A stretch of DNA of 64,000 bases from Zizania palustris (lineage: Eukaryota; Streptophyta; Magnoliopsida; Poales; Poaceae): the NCBI GenBank assembly GCA_019279435.1, contig JAAALK010000287.1:70497144-70561143 (forward strand), written 5' to 3'. Within the stretch, counting starts at the first letter, position 1. The number at the start of each line of letters is the position of its first letter. The notes under the pieces were generated by a model. The model had not been told where the DNA came from. It searched no databases and worked only from the letters and a program-made list of their open reading frames with translations. The position numbers and the translations under genes were made by a program. Below, piece after piece: positions 31,127 through 44,280 of the stretch.

Positions 31127-32644
31127 TGAGAAACCAAGGGTTGGTTTCGGAGTCTGTTATGAGTGAGTGACAGGATTTACCTTCTGGATTCAAAGGGTCC
31201 CTCTGAAGGGGTTCAAAGGGTATTTCACCGAAGGGTTCGGTGGGTCTGGTTGCTATGGCTGTGGCAGCGGAGTGTGTCTGTCGTAGGGGTCCGATAGAAC
31301 AGGGTGTCTTGTGTACCGAAGGGTTCAGTATTTTGGGCGGTACACCGGAATGTGTACCAGAGGTTGTTTACCCGGAGAGGTCTTTGGGGTACTACAAATG
31401 CTTGTCTATTTGTCGGTGGTGCGCAAGTGACTTCGGAGGCGACGGACGGTTCGCAGCAAGTGAACTTGGGTCAAGCGGGAGGCTTGATGCAGGCGAGCGG
31501 GGAGCTCAGTCACGAAGGCTGTGTGGGGTCAAGGTTGGTTCTCGGGTCAAGTTGCGCCAAGCGAAGGCAGAGAGTGCGGAGGGTGGATCCGACTGAAGGT
31601 ACCCCGAGGAAAAGTCCTCGGAGGCGAGGCACTTCGAAGTGTGCTCCGGACGGAGTAAATTCCAAGTATGGTGGACGAAGTCCTCAGCATTGAGGCAAGG
31701 AGTTCGAAGTGTGTTCCAGATGGAGGCACTCGAAGTGATACCCAATGGAGGTCTCAGAAGTCAAGGTGCATCGAAGGCATGGTCCGGGTGAGATTCGTCG
31801 AGAAGTATGCTCGGGGAGAGACACTGCGACAAAGTGCTCATGGAATGTTTTATGCGGAGGCCTTGGATGAAGAAGGGACTTCGAAGGGTGGTACTCTGAA
31901 GGTGGGGCTTCGAAGTATGGCTGACTTGAGGTACGTTGGTCATGCATGGCTTCGGTACACGGACTAACAGAGTTTGAGCTAGGAGTAGCTGCGAAGCCGT
32001 GGTGCTCCACTCCGGAGGTGATGGTGCGAAGGCTCAAGTGCTTTGACGGCTTCGGCTCAAAACCGTCACTGTATCGAAGGGAGACTTCTGTGAAGCAAAG
32101 GTCGTCTAGCTCCAAGCTTCTCGCCGAAGCTACCGCACACCTCGCATGCGAAGGGGGGGCTTCAGAAGACTCCAAAACTGCAAAGGTTGATCATGTCTGC
32201 TCTGCAAAAGCTGATGTTGTCTCCTCTGTGAAGCTGACAAAAGAAGCCTCCAAATAAAGTAGACTACCATCTGTACCCCCTGTCTGAGAGAGACAAAAAT
32301 AGTGTAAACCCTAGGGGTAAAGTAGTCAACTCACATGGCTGAATAGTGTCTATAAATAGTGTAGGCTAGCTAGACATCAGGAACACTTTTGAGCAGCCAT
32401 TTTCAGAACTCTAGAGCTAGCCGCCACTCTTGTATTCAGTCTGTGAGTTCATTTTGTATTCCCTATTCAAGCAATTAAACTTTGATTATGTTCTTCATTT
32501 ACTGCTTGAACTTTATGCTTGTTTTGCACTGCATGTCTTGATTTCTTTGTACTCCACTTCTTCCTGGTTTGAGTTTGTGCATTGTGGTGTTTTTGGAAGT
32601 GTGTGAGTGATCAGTGTGTGCGAAGTGTGTTTTTCAGTGTGTGT
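31127..32644 (+). repeat. Sire-A1 5' LTR, first part
   Basis: This matches the first three quarters of the complete LTR at 60234-62243. It breaks off at TTTTTCAGTGTGTGT, where Sire-B starts. A TATA box (CTATAAATAG) lies at about 32351-32360. The middle (31500-32180) is G+C-rich, full of CGAAG words, and open on both strands. Confidence 0.9.
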
Positions 32645-34385
32645 TGAGAAACCATGTTGAAGAACATGGGTTTTATACTCCAGATGTGATGAGTGATTGT
32701 CAACGGAAGTCAAAGAAGGAGACATGAAGACCTGCCGTGTCTGAGGCGCGTGTGACTCAGGTACACGGGCAGCGAGCGACAGCCGGACAGAGGAGCCGCG
32801 GAGTTGAGCTGGCCCAATCCGGTTACATGGGCTAGGAGCGGCAGAGGATCCACTAGTCTGTTGACTGGGTTTGACTCAGGTACACGGACGGTGAGTGATT
32901 GCCGGGCTGAGGAAGCTGCGGGATCGGGTCTGTCCAATCCGGGTAACCGGTGCGAAGACGGTGGACGCTTTGTCAGTTTCGGCGCAAAACTGACAACCTA
33001 TGATTATTTTGTTTTTAGGATATTAATATTTAGTTTTTAAGTCCAGAATATTTTTATTTGTGTCAGTTGATTTTTCTAAGGGTATTTTAGTAATTTGGGA
33101 TTTTATTATAGAGTTAGTGTAATTTATCTTAGGGGTAAATTAGTATTTTTCATGTATTAGGAGTCGCCTATAAATAGGCCCATACCCCCCTAGGGATAGG
33201 GTGACTGTTAATTTTTTGTTCCCGAGATCAATCTACTGTCCAACCTTTTTCCGCCGCAGCAATCTTCTTCTTTCCGTTTTTTTTTCGGCCGGCAGAAATC
33301 CTTCATCACGCGCGTCGGCTTGTGACGTCGGCGTGATCCCCAGGCGCACAGGCTCGGCAGCAAGTCTGCAGCGGGCTAGAGCTAGGCCGCGGGCCCCACG
33401 GCAGCCTGCAGCGCATGCTGGTGAAAAGCAGCAGCCGGCGTAGCATTTCCCATAGCAGCACGCGCAGGCGAAGTTTTTGGCTGGATTCCCTGGCAGCAGG
33501 CGCACGTCGGCAGATTGTTTCTTCCACGACGCTTTTTGATGCAGCAATGCTGCAGTGCAGCAGCCAGCAATAGCCTGGCAGAAGCGGTGCGCTAGCAGCC
33601 AGTCTTCGCAGGCGCATGCTTCGTGCAGGAGATTACCGGGTGAATACTTCAAGAAAATTTGCACAGCAGTCCACACGTGGGCCCTGCCGACTGAAGAAGG
33701 TGCAGCAACACACTGCATCGACGTGAAGGTTTCGGTGGGAGTTTTCCAAGCGCACGCGGCGCACGGAGCTGCAACTACCTCCCGGATTTTCTACGCGCGG
33801 TGACTCGAACGGCGATGTAGGTAAGTTTATTATCTCCTAATTTTTAATTAGTTTAAATCTGTTAGTTATTTCGTAGTTAATTTTATCTGCTAGTTTTTAT
33901 TAGTATTAGCATAAAAATTAATCTCGCAGTTAATTTTTTAATCTGTTAAATTTTTATTACTTATCTCGTATTATTTATTTAAGTGTTTTTTAATCTGCTC
34001 ATATAAAAAGAAAAAATTATTAGTCGCAGTAATATTTTTAGTCTAGTTCTACGTGCAATACTTTGGGTTTATTTCTGAATTAATTTTTAATGATCCATGG
34101 TTTATTTATTTGATTAGTATTTTATTTCTAGACTGAAATATAAATATTTCGTGATTTATCTAAGTGTTTTTATTTACTACAGTATTTTTATTTATTTTAT
34201 CTTTAATATCATTTCAATTGAGACACCCGTTATTTTTTGGCTAGACAATTTTAGTTCCAGTAATTTGCTTAGCTAATATTATTTGTCTGGTTAAGTTCGT
34301 TTGGGTGTTGGGATTAGAACATAGTTTAGCAAGAAATTTTTAGGCGCCCATTCACCCCTCTCTGGTCGCTACTTTCGGTCCTACA
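32645..34385 (+). repeat. Sire-B 5' LTR (1741 bp)
   Basis: Starts TGAGAAACCATGTTG and ends TCGGTCCTACA. A TATA box (CTATAAATAGG, 33168-33178) lies 30-35 bases after a GGGGTAAATTAG motif. The R/U5 part is at first G+C-rich (33240-33800) and then A+T-rich. Short frames in it are not genes. Confidence 0.92.
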
Positions 34386-34387
34386 AG

Positions 34388-34399
34388 TGGTATCAGAGC
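34388..34399 (+). other. Sire-B primer-binding site (tRNA-iMet)
   Basis: TGGTATCAGAGC two bases after the 5' LTR is a perfect match to the usual initiator tRNA-Met primer site. Confidence 0.92.
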
Positions 34400-34452
34400 G
34401 AGGTTAGGGTTTTTCCCATACCTTAACCGGTTCTAAACCAAGGTAGTGATCA

Positions 34453-37190
34453 TGACGTCTTCTGGTAAAATCTCGTCCCTTGAAGCTTCTGGCTACACTT
34501 ATTGGAAGACTCGCATGCGAGCCTATCTTATGAGCTAGAGTTCGGACATATGGGAGATTTGTGTTCATCCTACTTTTACCATAGTGCCTATTGCTGAGGG
34601 TACTGTTGTATATGTAATTGCCCAGCATCAAAACAATAGTAAAGCGGTGAACATTTTATTTTCTGGTCTAGGTCCTAGTGAGTTTGAGCGTGTTAGCCAT
34701 CTCACCACTACTCGAGAGATCTGGGCTACCCTCCCGGCACACCATGAGGGGACAACTCAGGTCAAGGCTAGGCTCTATCAGACCTGCCAGCGTGAGTATG
34801 AAAATTTCTCACAAAAGCCGGGTGAGACTGTTGAGGCTTTGTTTGGTCGATTTCAATCGATCATTAACAAACTTCGCGTCAATAAGGCCGAGCGTGATCA
34901 GCTGGTCTCAAATCATGAACAGGCGCTTAAGGTTCTCCATACCTTGAACCCTAAGATCTGGGAGATCAAGGTTTCTTCTATTGTTGAGAGCACTTCTTAT
35001 GATACCTTGACTATCGCAGAGCTTTTTAGTAAGCTCAAGGCCTCAGAGGTCGATATCCAGTTGAGATCAAATCTCACTGGTTCTGGCTCAAAGACTCTGG
35101 CACTTGCGACACCGTCTGCTGATCCTACTGCCATGAGCTGTACTGCTTTTTCCTTGATGTCTATTTCCGAGGAACAACTTGATTCGCTAGGAGATGATGA
35201 TTTGTGTTTGTTTAACAACCGGGTGAGATGTTTCTATGATAAACGAATGGTTAAAAGACACGACACAAAGTCCGGATGCTTTGAGTGTGGTGATCCAGGT
35301 CATTTTATCGCCGACTGCCCCAAACGGAAGAGTTACAAGAAGGGAACCGGCGGCAACTCCTACGACCCCGACAAGTACGACAACTCTACTTCCACAAAGT
35401 GCAAGCCCAAGACAAGATTCTTTTGAAAGGCTTTGAAGGACTACATGCGTGAGAAGAAGAAGCGAGACAAGGCCTTCTTCGCCGAGATGAAGAAAAGCTA
35501 CTCCAAGAGATCTTCGTCCTCCTCCTCATCTTCGAGTTCAAGTGATGAAGAGATCGTGATCAGGAAGGGGAAGGACAGGGATGATCCGGCGGGCCTCTGT
35601 TTCATGGCCTTCGAGGACAAGCCGAAGAGTCGCTCGCGTCATAGCCGAAGACCTCACAAGAGCTTCTGTTCAATGGCTCTTGGGGATAAGGAAGAAAAGG
35701 GCTCCTCCGATGACTCCGACTCCGACGACGATGAGAAGGTATCTTCCTATGAACAAGAAGTTGTTAATTTACTAGAACAGAACCGTCAGGAGTTGAAGTA
35801 TCGGGAGAAACTGCTTAGAGGGGGTAAGAAAAGGATATATGAGCTTGAGAGTGAGCTTGCCATGGCGAATGGCAAGATTGAGAGTCTGTCTTCTTCTCCT
35901 TGCTTGGGTGATAGTAGTGAGTGCCCTAACTGTGAGGTGTTGTTGTGTGATCTGACTACTCTTAAGTCCAGGTACACAGAGAGAGTAGATGAGAGAGACG
36001 CTATGGCCTCTGAGCTTGAAAGCGCTCAGCTGGAGCTGAAAAATGCTCATGCCACTGTCGTCGTATCTTGTGTAGACTACCCTTCCCATTTAGCTAGTAT
36101 AGCTGAGCTGAGAGCCAAGAGTGATGAGCAGTTGAGTGAGTTAGCTGGAGTGAGAGCTGAGTTGGAGCAGACTAAGCTAGAGCTTGAGACCTTGTCAGTT
36201 CCACCCACTGTTTGTGAGAACTACTTGTCCATGAGAATGGAGTTGATCAAGCTAAAAGCTGAGAAGTCTGTCGAAGTTGATAAAGAGTGTGAGATCTGCT
36301 TATCTCAGGTGGAGGTGTTAGCTTCCTTGAGAGAGGAGTTTGCTGATGTTCATAACGAGAACTTTTACCTCCGTCAGATCCTGAGTTAGATTAGTGCTAG
36401 AGAGCCACAACTCGGCATGATGATCCAATAGTTCAAGAGACAGGATAGGTTTGGGGTAGGTTACACCTATACCAAGGCTGATTTTGAGAGTGCTATTAGC
36501 CGAGCAGTGGAGTGGAGTAAGATGACTCCTGAACAGAGATATCCCAAGACTCACTCCACTGAGTCCTTTAAGGATAGTCAGCCCATGGATGGAGTGTTCC
36601 TAGAACAACCTAAAGCTCCACCTAATAAGCAAATCTAGGTTCCAAAGCCTAAACCTCTCCACACTTCTCTTGATTCTTTACCTGGACCCTCTCATATCAA
36701 AGATGCTACACCCAACACCACCAAGCCTAAGAATCCCAAGCCTCAACCACATCCCAAGAAGCCTACCTATCACTGTGAGTTTTGTCAGAGAGACGGGCAT
36801 CTTGAGGAGTTTTGCTTCAGGAGGAAGCGGGTTGAGCGAGCAGAGAGAGCTCGAGGTGGGCAAGAGCAGTTCTACCAGTAGGGTGGTAGACAGAGAGTTC
36901 CTCGACGTAGAGAGAGACTAGAGGCCAGACCACGTCGTGTAGGTGGTGGTAGAGGAGACAGTTTTTATGACCGTGCTCCGGAGGGTGGTTTCCATTCTAG
37001 CAGAGTTCCAGATCGTTATGGATACAGTTTTGGACCTCATGGCCATGATTTTAGGCAGAACAGAGGACCGTGCTTTGAGCCGCATTTTGGTCCAGACTCA
37101 TATGATTCCTTCTGCTTTCCTACTTATGAGCAGATGGCTCGACACTGGTTTAGCACCTTTGCTAAACCTGGTGATCGACCATTTGCTCCC
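34453..37190 (+). pseudogene. Sire-B gag (long, two zinc knuckles, coiled coil)
   Basis: ATG at 34453 opens the gag, with a stop after LMS at about 34540. The frame continues 34584-35426 (copia gag core with LTTTREIWATLPAHHEGTTQVKARL), the knuckle CFECGDPGHFIADC (35278-35319) and a Ser-rich segment. After a stop at 35426, 35433-36389 has a long Leu/Glu heptad region (coiled coil). After a further stop, a second knuckle-like CEFCQRDGHLEEFC lies at 36775-36816, followed by an Arg/Gly-rich tail. A gag of this length with a coiled coil fits Sireviruses. At least five stops make it a pseudogene. Confidence 0.85.
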
Positions 37191-37201
37191 ACTCATGACC
37201 A

Positions 37202-40200
37202 TTGATTTTGAAGGATCGAGGACTGGAGTACGTGTGGATCATGGATTTAGGATGTTCTCACCACATGACGGGACACCGCAGATGGTTCTCTAGCCTCTCT
37301 CCCTCGAGCTCCAAGGAATACATCACTTTTAGGAATAGTGGTCAAGGGAAGGTACAAGGTATTGGGTCGATTCGCATCTCTGATTATTTCTCTTTGAAGA
37401 ATGTTGCTTTAGTTGGAAATCTGAATTTTAATCTAATTTCTGTTTCGCAACTTCTTGAGGATGGTTTAGAAGTGCGCTTTAAGAAGGGCATGTCTTCTAT
37501 TGTTGATTCTAGAGGATCTTTAGTTTTCGGATCTTACCTTTCGGTAAGGTTTTTTGTATTGATTTCTCTAGTTCTTCTGGCCCTTCTCGCTGTCTGATGG
37601 CGGGATCCTCCTCTGAGCTCTGGAAGTGGCATAAAAGGTTAGTCCATTTGAGCTTTGATCTGCTTGTCAGATTGAGTTCTATGGACCTTATCTGAGGATT
37701 GCCCAAGCTTAAGATGGAAAAGGATCTAGTTTGCCATCCCTGTCATCATGGGAAAATGGTTGCCGCTGCTCACGCACCTATGACTCAGGTGATGACTTCG
37801 TACCTAGGAGAGCTGTTGCACATGGATACAGTAGGTCCAGCTCGGTTACGCTCAGTCGGTGGGAAGTGGTACGCCCTTGTGATAGTTGACGATTTTTCTC
37901 AATTTTTGTGGGTTTACTTTCGTGGATTTTCTCGATGTTCATGACCTGATTTTGAAGATGAAGAACGCGAACAATGGTCTGATGCGAGCAATTTGTTCAG
38001 ACAACGGTTCTGAGTTTAAGAACTCTCAGTTCGTTAGTTTCTATAGTGATCAGGGTCTTCATCATCAGTTCTCTGCCCCTTACACTCCCCCACAGGATGG
38101 CGTTGTGGAACGAAAGAACCACATGCTAGTCGAGATGGCTAGGACGATGTTTGATGAGCATAGGACTCCTAGGCGCTTTTGGGCTGAAGCTATGAACACA
38201 GTTTGCTATCTTGCCAATCACATTTTTCTTAGAGCTTACTTAGGTAAGACATCATATGAGTTGCGGTTTGGCAGAAAGTCCAAGGTGAGTCACTTGCGAG
38301 CTTTTGGATGCAAGTGCTTTGTGCTCAAGAAAGGAGGGCATTTGGACAAGTTTGAGTCTCGTTGCTGGGATGGAGTCTTTCATGGTTATGCTTTGCATTC
38401 TAGAGGCTTTCGTGTTTGGAACCTAGACTCTCAGCTGCTTGTCGAGACTTGTGAGGTTTCTTTTGATGAGTCCATGCCTTCATTGACTCCTTCTTTTGAG
38501 CTTTCTAGAGATGATGAGCTTGGAGAGTCCATCTTCGAGGAAGATGATAACACTCCTGCTGATGATGAGGGTGGGCCCTCTGCATCGCCTGCAAACCCCA
38601 CACCTTCTGAGACTTTGACTGAGGATGAGGACAGACCTCTGATCACTCCTTCTACTTCGATCGAGCCTCCTCAGCCGAGTCCAGAGGTGCCAGGTGCTGA
38701 CTCTAGAGAGATGACCTCTCAATCGAGTCCAGAGGAGCCAGTTGCTGACTCCGGTGAGGTGACTTTCGATCACCTAGGATCCCGAGCAGTTCAGTGTGAT
38801 CACCCTTCAGAGCTTATCATCGGTGATCTTACTGAGAGATCCTTACGGTCTTCAGTTGGTTCTCTTGCTATGTTTGCTGAGTCTGCTTTTGTTGCTTCGT
38901 TTGAGCCCCGAGACGTTTCTCATGCTCTTTACGATTCAAATTGGATAAACGCCATGCAAGAAGAGCTTGAAAATTTTGTTCGCAATCGGGTTTGGACACT
39001 AGTTGAGCTGCCACCTGGATGCAACACCATAGGCACCAAGTGAGTGTTTAAGAATAAACAAGGAGAAGATGATGTTGTGGTGCGCAACAAAGCTCGATTA
39101 GTTGCACAGGGTTTCTGCCAAAAAGAAGGTATTGATTTTGAAGAGACCTTCACCCTTGTTGCTCGTCTTGAGTCCATATTCTTTTGTTGCCTTTGCTGCT
39201 TTTAAGGTTTTAAGCTTTATCAAATGGATGTCAAGAGTGCGTTTCTAAACGGGTATATAGAGGAGGAGGTCTATGTTAAGCAACCCCCGGTTTTGAGAAC
39301 CCTAAGTTTCCTCGACATGTTTTCAAGTTGCAAAAGGCTTTATACGGTCTGAAGCAAGCCCCCAGGGCTTGGTATGATTGCCTGAAGCAGTTCTTGCTGT
39401 AGAAAGGATTTGTGATGGGTTCTGTGGACAAGACTCTTTTCTTGCGTGGAGATGGATCTGACTTATTGGTTGCTCAGATTTATGTGGATGATATTATTTT
39501 TGGTGGTTCTACTAATGAGGTTGTGTTCAAGTTTTCTGAGCAGATGCATAGCGAGTTTGAGATGAGTCTCATGGGAGAACTCAAGTACTTTTTAGGGCTC
39601 CAGATCAAGCAGATCAAGGACGGTATTTTCATCCACCAGGGTAAGTACACACTGGATATGCTAAAGAAGTTTGACTTTGGTGTAGAGCTGAATCCACAGA
39701 TGACCCCAATGGGTACATCTAGAGGTTTGGACAAGGACGAGAAAAACGTCAAGGTAAACGAGAGAGAGTATCGAGGGATGATCGGATTGCTGCTATACTT
39801 GACTGCGATGAGACCGGACATTCAGTTTGTCGTGGGTGTGTGTGCGCGTTTTCAGTCTTCACCACGCGCATCTCACCGGCAGGCTGTGAAGCGTATTTTT
39901 AGGTATCTTACTTACGCTCCTGATTTAGGTATTTATTATTCTGCATCATCGTCTTTTCATTTAGCTGGTTTTTTGGACGCTGATTTCGGTGGGTGCCGGC
40001 TGGATCGCAAGTCGACTTCCGGTACTTGCCAGCTTCTTGGTTCTTCGCTTGTTTCTTGGTCTTCTCGAAAACAATCTGGAGTTGCGCTTTCTACTACTAA
40101 GGTTGAGTATGTAGCTGCTGCTAGCTGCTGCTCACAGTTGGTTTGGATGATTTCTACTTTGCGGGATTTTGGGTTGTTCTTCTCTTCGAGAGTTCCTTTG

Positions 40201-40429
40201 TTTTGTGATAGCACTAGTGCAATTAGTGTAGGGAAAAACCCATGTCTTCATTCAAAAACCAAACATATTGATGTGAACTTTCACTTTCTGAGGGATCAAT
40301 ATGAGAAAGGGGTCATTGATCTTGTTCATGTTGATACCCATTAGCAGTTGGCTGATATTTTTACCAAACCCCTATATCAGTCTACTTTTGAGCGTTTGCG
40401 AGGGGATTTGGGAGTTGTGTATCCTTTTT
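37202..40429 (+). pseudogene. Sire-B pol (protease, integrase, RT, RNase H)
   Basis: The protease site reads MDLGCSHHMTG where DSGCS is expected, so the catalytic motif is changed. Integrase has the zinc region (HKRLVHLSF, CHPCHHGK near 37738-37755), HMDTVG (Asp near 37827), a frameshift at about 37915-37930, SDNGSEFKN (Asp near 38000) and DGVVERKN (Glu near 38108). RT starts NWINAMQEELENF at 38938, with frameshifts at about 39180 and 39285 and stops at 39042 and 39400. The YVDDIIFGG core is at 39481-39507. RNase H (DADFGGCRLDRKSTSG) runs to a stop at 40428. The order PR-IN-RT-RH is that of Ty1/copia. Confidence 0.9.
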
Positions 40430-41816
40430 AGTATACTTTGAGTCAGTTTTTTCTTTTTTCTTTATTTTTTATTGAGTCTTTTTGTGTGTGTTCATATCAT
40501 GCAAAATCATCAATCACATCTTGAGCTTGCTTCTGTTATATGATTGATCTGCTTTACTTTCTCTAGCTAGTATATGTTTTTGATTACTTGTCGATGATCA
40601 TGTTCTAGTTCAGTTCACATGATATATCTGATATGTGTCATATGCATGGCTTTTATGCTTTAAAATTGAAAAATGATCACCATTGCTTCTGGTAACTAGC
40701 ATGTGTAGGCTGAATGCTTTCGCTATCTTTTACATGCCTGGTAGCTAGATCCTTACTTGGATGCAGATATGCAACTTGGACATCTATATGCTTTAAACAT
40801 GAAAAATGTGCTATAAAAATGATAAAAATTCAGAACAATGAAAAATTCATGCATTTTTATGATTATTAGAAAAGATCCAGGTGGGTTTGCTTTGTCGCAT
40901 TGCATTATTCTGGACTGCTTACCATAGCACTTTGGTATGAACTAGGACGGTGTAATGTATGCTAAGACCAATGTCTTAAGCTTCTGATGGTCCAGTTTTG
41001 GCCTAGGCTTGACTTGGTCGGTTAGCATAAGGTTTGACATGCAAATAACCCCTGACAGAAATGAAAAAAATAAAAAGGAAAAAGAAAAAGTCTGAAAAAT
41101 TTAAAAAGATGACAAGTTTGCTGAAGCACTTTGATTTGGACAATGCTTATCTTGGTAGATATCAGTTAGCTTTTGCATCTCATGTTTATTTTGCTTGTCA
41201 ACTAGAAAATATGGTGATGCTTTTGTTTGCAAAAATTGGAAAATGCGTGCTAATGACTCTCTTTAGATATTTTGTTGCACTGATAATTTCATGTATCTTA
41301 GATAGTATATCTTTTGCTATACCTGTTAGATGTTGTAATTGCAGTTAATCATATCTAAGAAGCATGCTTTTTACACTCCACCTGCACCCCATTTGCATTC
41401 ATGGCATATTTTGAGGGGGAGCTGCATTTCAAGGGGAGTTTGTGTCTATGTCTCTTTAGAGTGCATTTAGTCTCACTTGATGAGTCCAATTGTCAACAAG
41501 GGAGAGAAATTTTGGAGTTTAGGGGACATTTTTGGCTTTCTCTGGGATTTATTTCAGGGGGAGTATTTCAGTCTTTTACCTTTACTCTGTTATCCTTGTT
41601 GGTAGTTCTGAGATTGCACTTGTTTTTGAGTCTTTATTTTTGGTTAACCATAATGACCATTTTCTTGCTTCTGTTTGGCTTTTGGTCATTAGTGTTAAAC
41701 TTTTATTTTCTTCCTTCTATTTTCTTTTGTTTTTGTTTTCGTGTTTCCACATGTTTTTGCAGGTTCTGAAGAAGTGCTGAAGAGGGTGTTGACAATGCAC
41801 TCATCAAGGGGGAGAT
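40430..41816 (+). other. Sire-B 3' noncoding region with several polypurine tracts
   Basis: Long A/T-rich region without a convincing gene. Purine tracts occur at about 41412 (GAGGGGGAG), 41434 (AAGGGGAG), 41558 (CAGGGGGAG) and directly before the LTR (CAAGGGGGAGAT, 41805-41816). Repeated tracts of this kind are a published feature of Sireviruses. The 122-codon hydrophobic frame at 41401-41769 is discussed among the rejected items. Confidence 0.75.
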
Positions 41817-43404
41817 TGAGAAACCATGTTGAAGAACATGAGTTTTATACTCCAGATGTGATGAGTGATTGTCAACGAAAGTCAAAGAAGGAGACATTAA
41901 GACCTACCGTGTCTGAGGCGCGTGTGACTCAGGTACACGGGCAGCGAGCGACAACCAGGCAGAGGAGCCGCAGAGTCGGGCTGGCCCAATCCGGGTACAT
42001 GGGCTAGGAGCGGCAGATGATCCACTGGTATGTTGACTAGGTTTGACTCAGGTACACAGACGGTGAGAGATTGCCGGGCTAAGGAAGCTGCGGGATCGGG
42101 TCTGTCCAATCCGGGTACCCGGTGCGAAGACGGTGGACATTTTGTCAGTTTCGGCGCAAAACTGACAACCTATGATTATTTTGTTTTTAGGATATTAATA
42201 TTTAGTTTTTAAGTCGAGAATATTTTTATTTGTGTAAGTTGATTTTTCTAAGGGTATTTTAGTAATTTGGGATTTTATTTTAGAGTCACTGTAATTTACC
42301 CTAGGGGTAAATTAGTATTTTTCATGTATTAGGAGTCGCCTATAAATAGGCCCCTACCCCCTAGGGATAGGGTGACTGTCCCGAGATCAATCTACAGTCC
42401 AACCTTTTTCCACCACAGCAATCTTCTTCTTTCCGTTTTTTTTTCGGCCGACAGAAATCCTTCATCACGCGCGTCGGCTTGTGACGTCGGCGTGATCCCC
42501 AGGCGCACAGGCTCGGCAGCAAGTCTACAGCGGGCTAGCGCTAGGCCGCGGGCCCCACGGCAGCCTACAGTGCATGCTGGCGAAAAGCAGTAGCCGACGC
42601 ACCATTTCCCATTGCAGCACGCGCAGGCGAAGTTTTTGGCTGGATTCCCTGGCAGCAGGCGCACGTCGACAGATTGTTTCTTCCACGACGCTTTTTGATG
42701 CAGCAAAGTTGTAGTGCAGCAGCCAGTCTTCGCAGGCGCATGCTTCGTGCAGGAGACTACCGGGTGAAGACTTCAAGAAAATTTGCACAACAGTCCACAC
42801 GTGGGCCCCGCCGGCTGAAGAAGGCGCACGGAGCTGCAACTACCTCCCGGATTTTCTGCGCGCGGTGACTCGAATGGCGATGCAGGTAAGTTTATTATCT
42901 TCTAATTTTTAATTAGTTTAAATCTGTTAGTTATTTCGTAGTTAATTTTATCTGCTAGTTTTTATTAGTATTAGCATAAAAATTAATCTCGCTGTTAATT
43001 TTTTAATCTGTTAAATTTTTATTACTTATCTCGTATTATTTATTTAAGTGTTTTTTAAGCTGCTCATATAAAAAGAAAAATTATTAGTCGCATTAATTTT
43101 TTAGTCTAGTTTTAATTGCAATACTTTAGGTTTATTTCTGAATTAATTTTTAATGATCCATGGTTTATTCATTTGATTAGTATTTTATTTCTAGACTGAA
43201 ATATAAATATTTTGTGATTTATCTAGGTGTTTTTATTTACTGTAGTATTTTATTTAGTTTATTTTTAATATCATTTCAATTGAGACACCTGGTCATTTTT
43301 TGGCTAGACAATTTTAGTTCCACTAATTTGCTTAGCTAATATTATTTGTCTGGTTAAGTTCGTTTGGGTGTTGGGATTAGAACATAGTTTAGCAAGAAAT
43401 TTTT
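41817..43404 (+). repeat. Sire-B 3' LTR, truncated at its end
   Basis: Aligns with 32645-34350. At TTTTAGGCACCCAT the match stops. The last ~35 bases of the LTR are missing, and the sequence continues with the middle of a Sire-A LTR (CTGTACCCCCTGTCTG). Many differences from the 5' LTR are C-to-T or G-to-A. Confidence 0.9.
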
Positions 43405-44278
43405 AGGCACCCATCTGTACCCCCTGTCTGAGAGAGACAAAAACAGTGTAAACCCTAAGGGTAAAGTAGTCTATTCACATGGCTGAATAGTGCATGTAAA
43501 TGCCTATAAATAGTGTAGGCTAGCTAGGCATCGGTAACACTTTTGAGCAGCCATTTTTAGAACTCTAGAGCTAGCCGCCACTCCTGTATTTAGTCTGTGA
43601 GTTCATTTTGTGTTCCCTGTTCAAGCAATCAAACTTTGATTCTATTCTTCATTTACTGCTTGAACTTGTATACTTTTTTTGCACTGCATGTCTTGATTTC
43701 TTTGTACTCTACTTCTTCCTGGTTTGAGTTTGTGCACTGGGGTGTTTCTAGAAGTGTGTGAGTGATTAGTGTATGCGAAGTTTGTTTTTCAGTGTGTGTT
43801 CACTCTGTGTAAGCAGAGGCAACTCCTCACTGTTACTGGCGAAGCACTGAGTAGTGTGTACTCGAAGCCTGCTTTCTTTCCATAGCAAAATCGGTTGTCT
43901 GTATTTAAACCTTCGAAATACGAAGCCCAGTACCAGTTGCTAGTGCGGAGTATCTAGTCGAAGTCCACAAAGGAAAACCACCTCCTGCGAAGGGTGAAAT
44001 GCGAAGTCTGCTCGAAGGCACCTAGTGTGTGGAGCCTGCACCGACTTAGCAGAGTTGAGTGTTTGGTTTTGTGGGTGGAGCAAAGTCTTCTCGACTTCGA
44101 ACTTTTTCTCCTAGCGAAGCCTGGTTTTGGAGCTGTGAAATACCTCCGAACCAGACCTCCGAAGGGTGTGTTCGAAGCCTGTTCCGCAGGAGACTGAATT
44201 AAAACGGAAGGTTATTGTTAGCCTGAAATTTTAAAAGGTCCCATTCACCCCCCTCTGGTCGCCCTTTTCGGTCCAACA
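43405..44278 (+). repeat. Sire-A LTR, second part, with ~385 bp repeated from the first part
   Basis: Corresponds to about 61376-62243 of the complete 3' LTR. It starts upstream of the Sire-B insertion point, so about 385 bases (matching 32269-32644) are present on both sides of Sire-B. TATA box CTATAAATAG at about 43504-43513. It ends TCGGTCCAACA at 44278. Confidence 0.9.
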
Positions 44279-44280
44279 AT

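Larger units (their letters stand above)
32645..43404 (+). mobile_element. Sire-B: Sirevirus-like element inserted in the Sire-A1 5' LTR
   Basis: It has a 1741-bp 5' LTR, iMet primer site, gag, protease, integrase, RT, RNase H, a long 3' noncoding region with purine tracts, and a 3' LTR lacking its last ~35 bases. The LTRs differ by several percent, mostly by transitions, so it is not recent. Stops and frameshifts in gag, integrase and RT make it inactive. Its LTR ends resemble those of Sire-A1 (TGAGAAACCA... and ...TCGGTCC(A/T)ACA), but the middle is different: a distinct family of the same lineage. Confidence 0.88.

Noticed and set aside
31500..32180. Possible CRISPR-like or satellite array in the Sire-A LTR
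   Set aside because: The CGAAG words are irregularly spaced without constant repeat and spacer lengths.
33201..33803. Frames of 60-160 codons in the G+C-rich part of the Sire-B LTR
   Set aside because: They overlap on both strands, and in the 3' LTR copy (42372-42868) they differ by indels that change the frame.
41401..41769. 122-codon hydrophobic frame in the Sire-B 3' noncoding region, possibly env-like
   Set aside because: It lies in T-rich DNA that gives Phe/Leu codons by composition, has no signal-peptide or coiled-coil pattern, and is not shared by Sire-A1 or Sire-A2.
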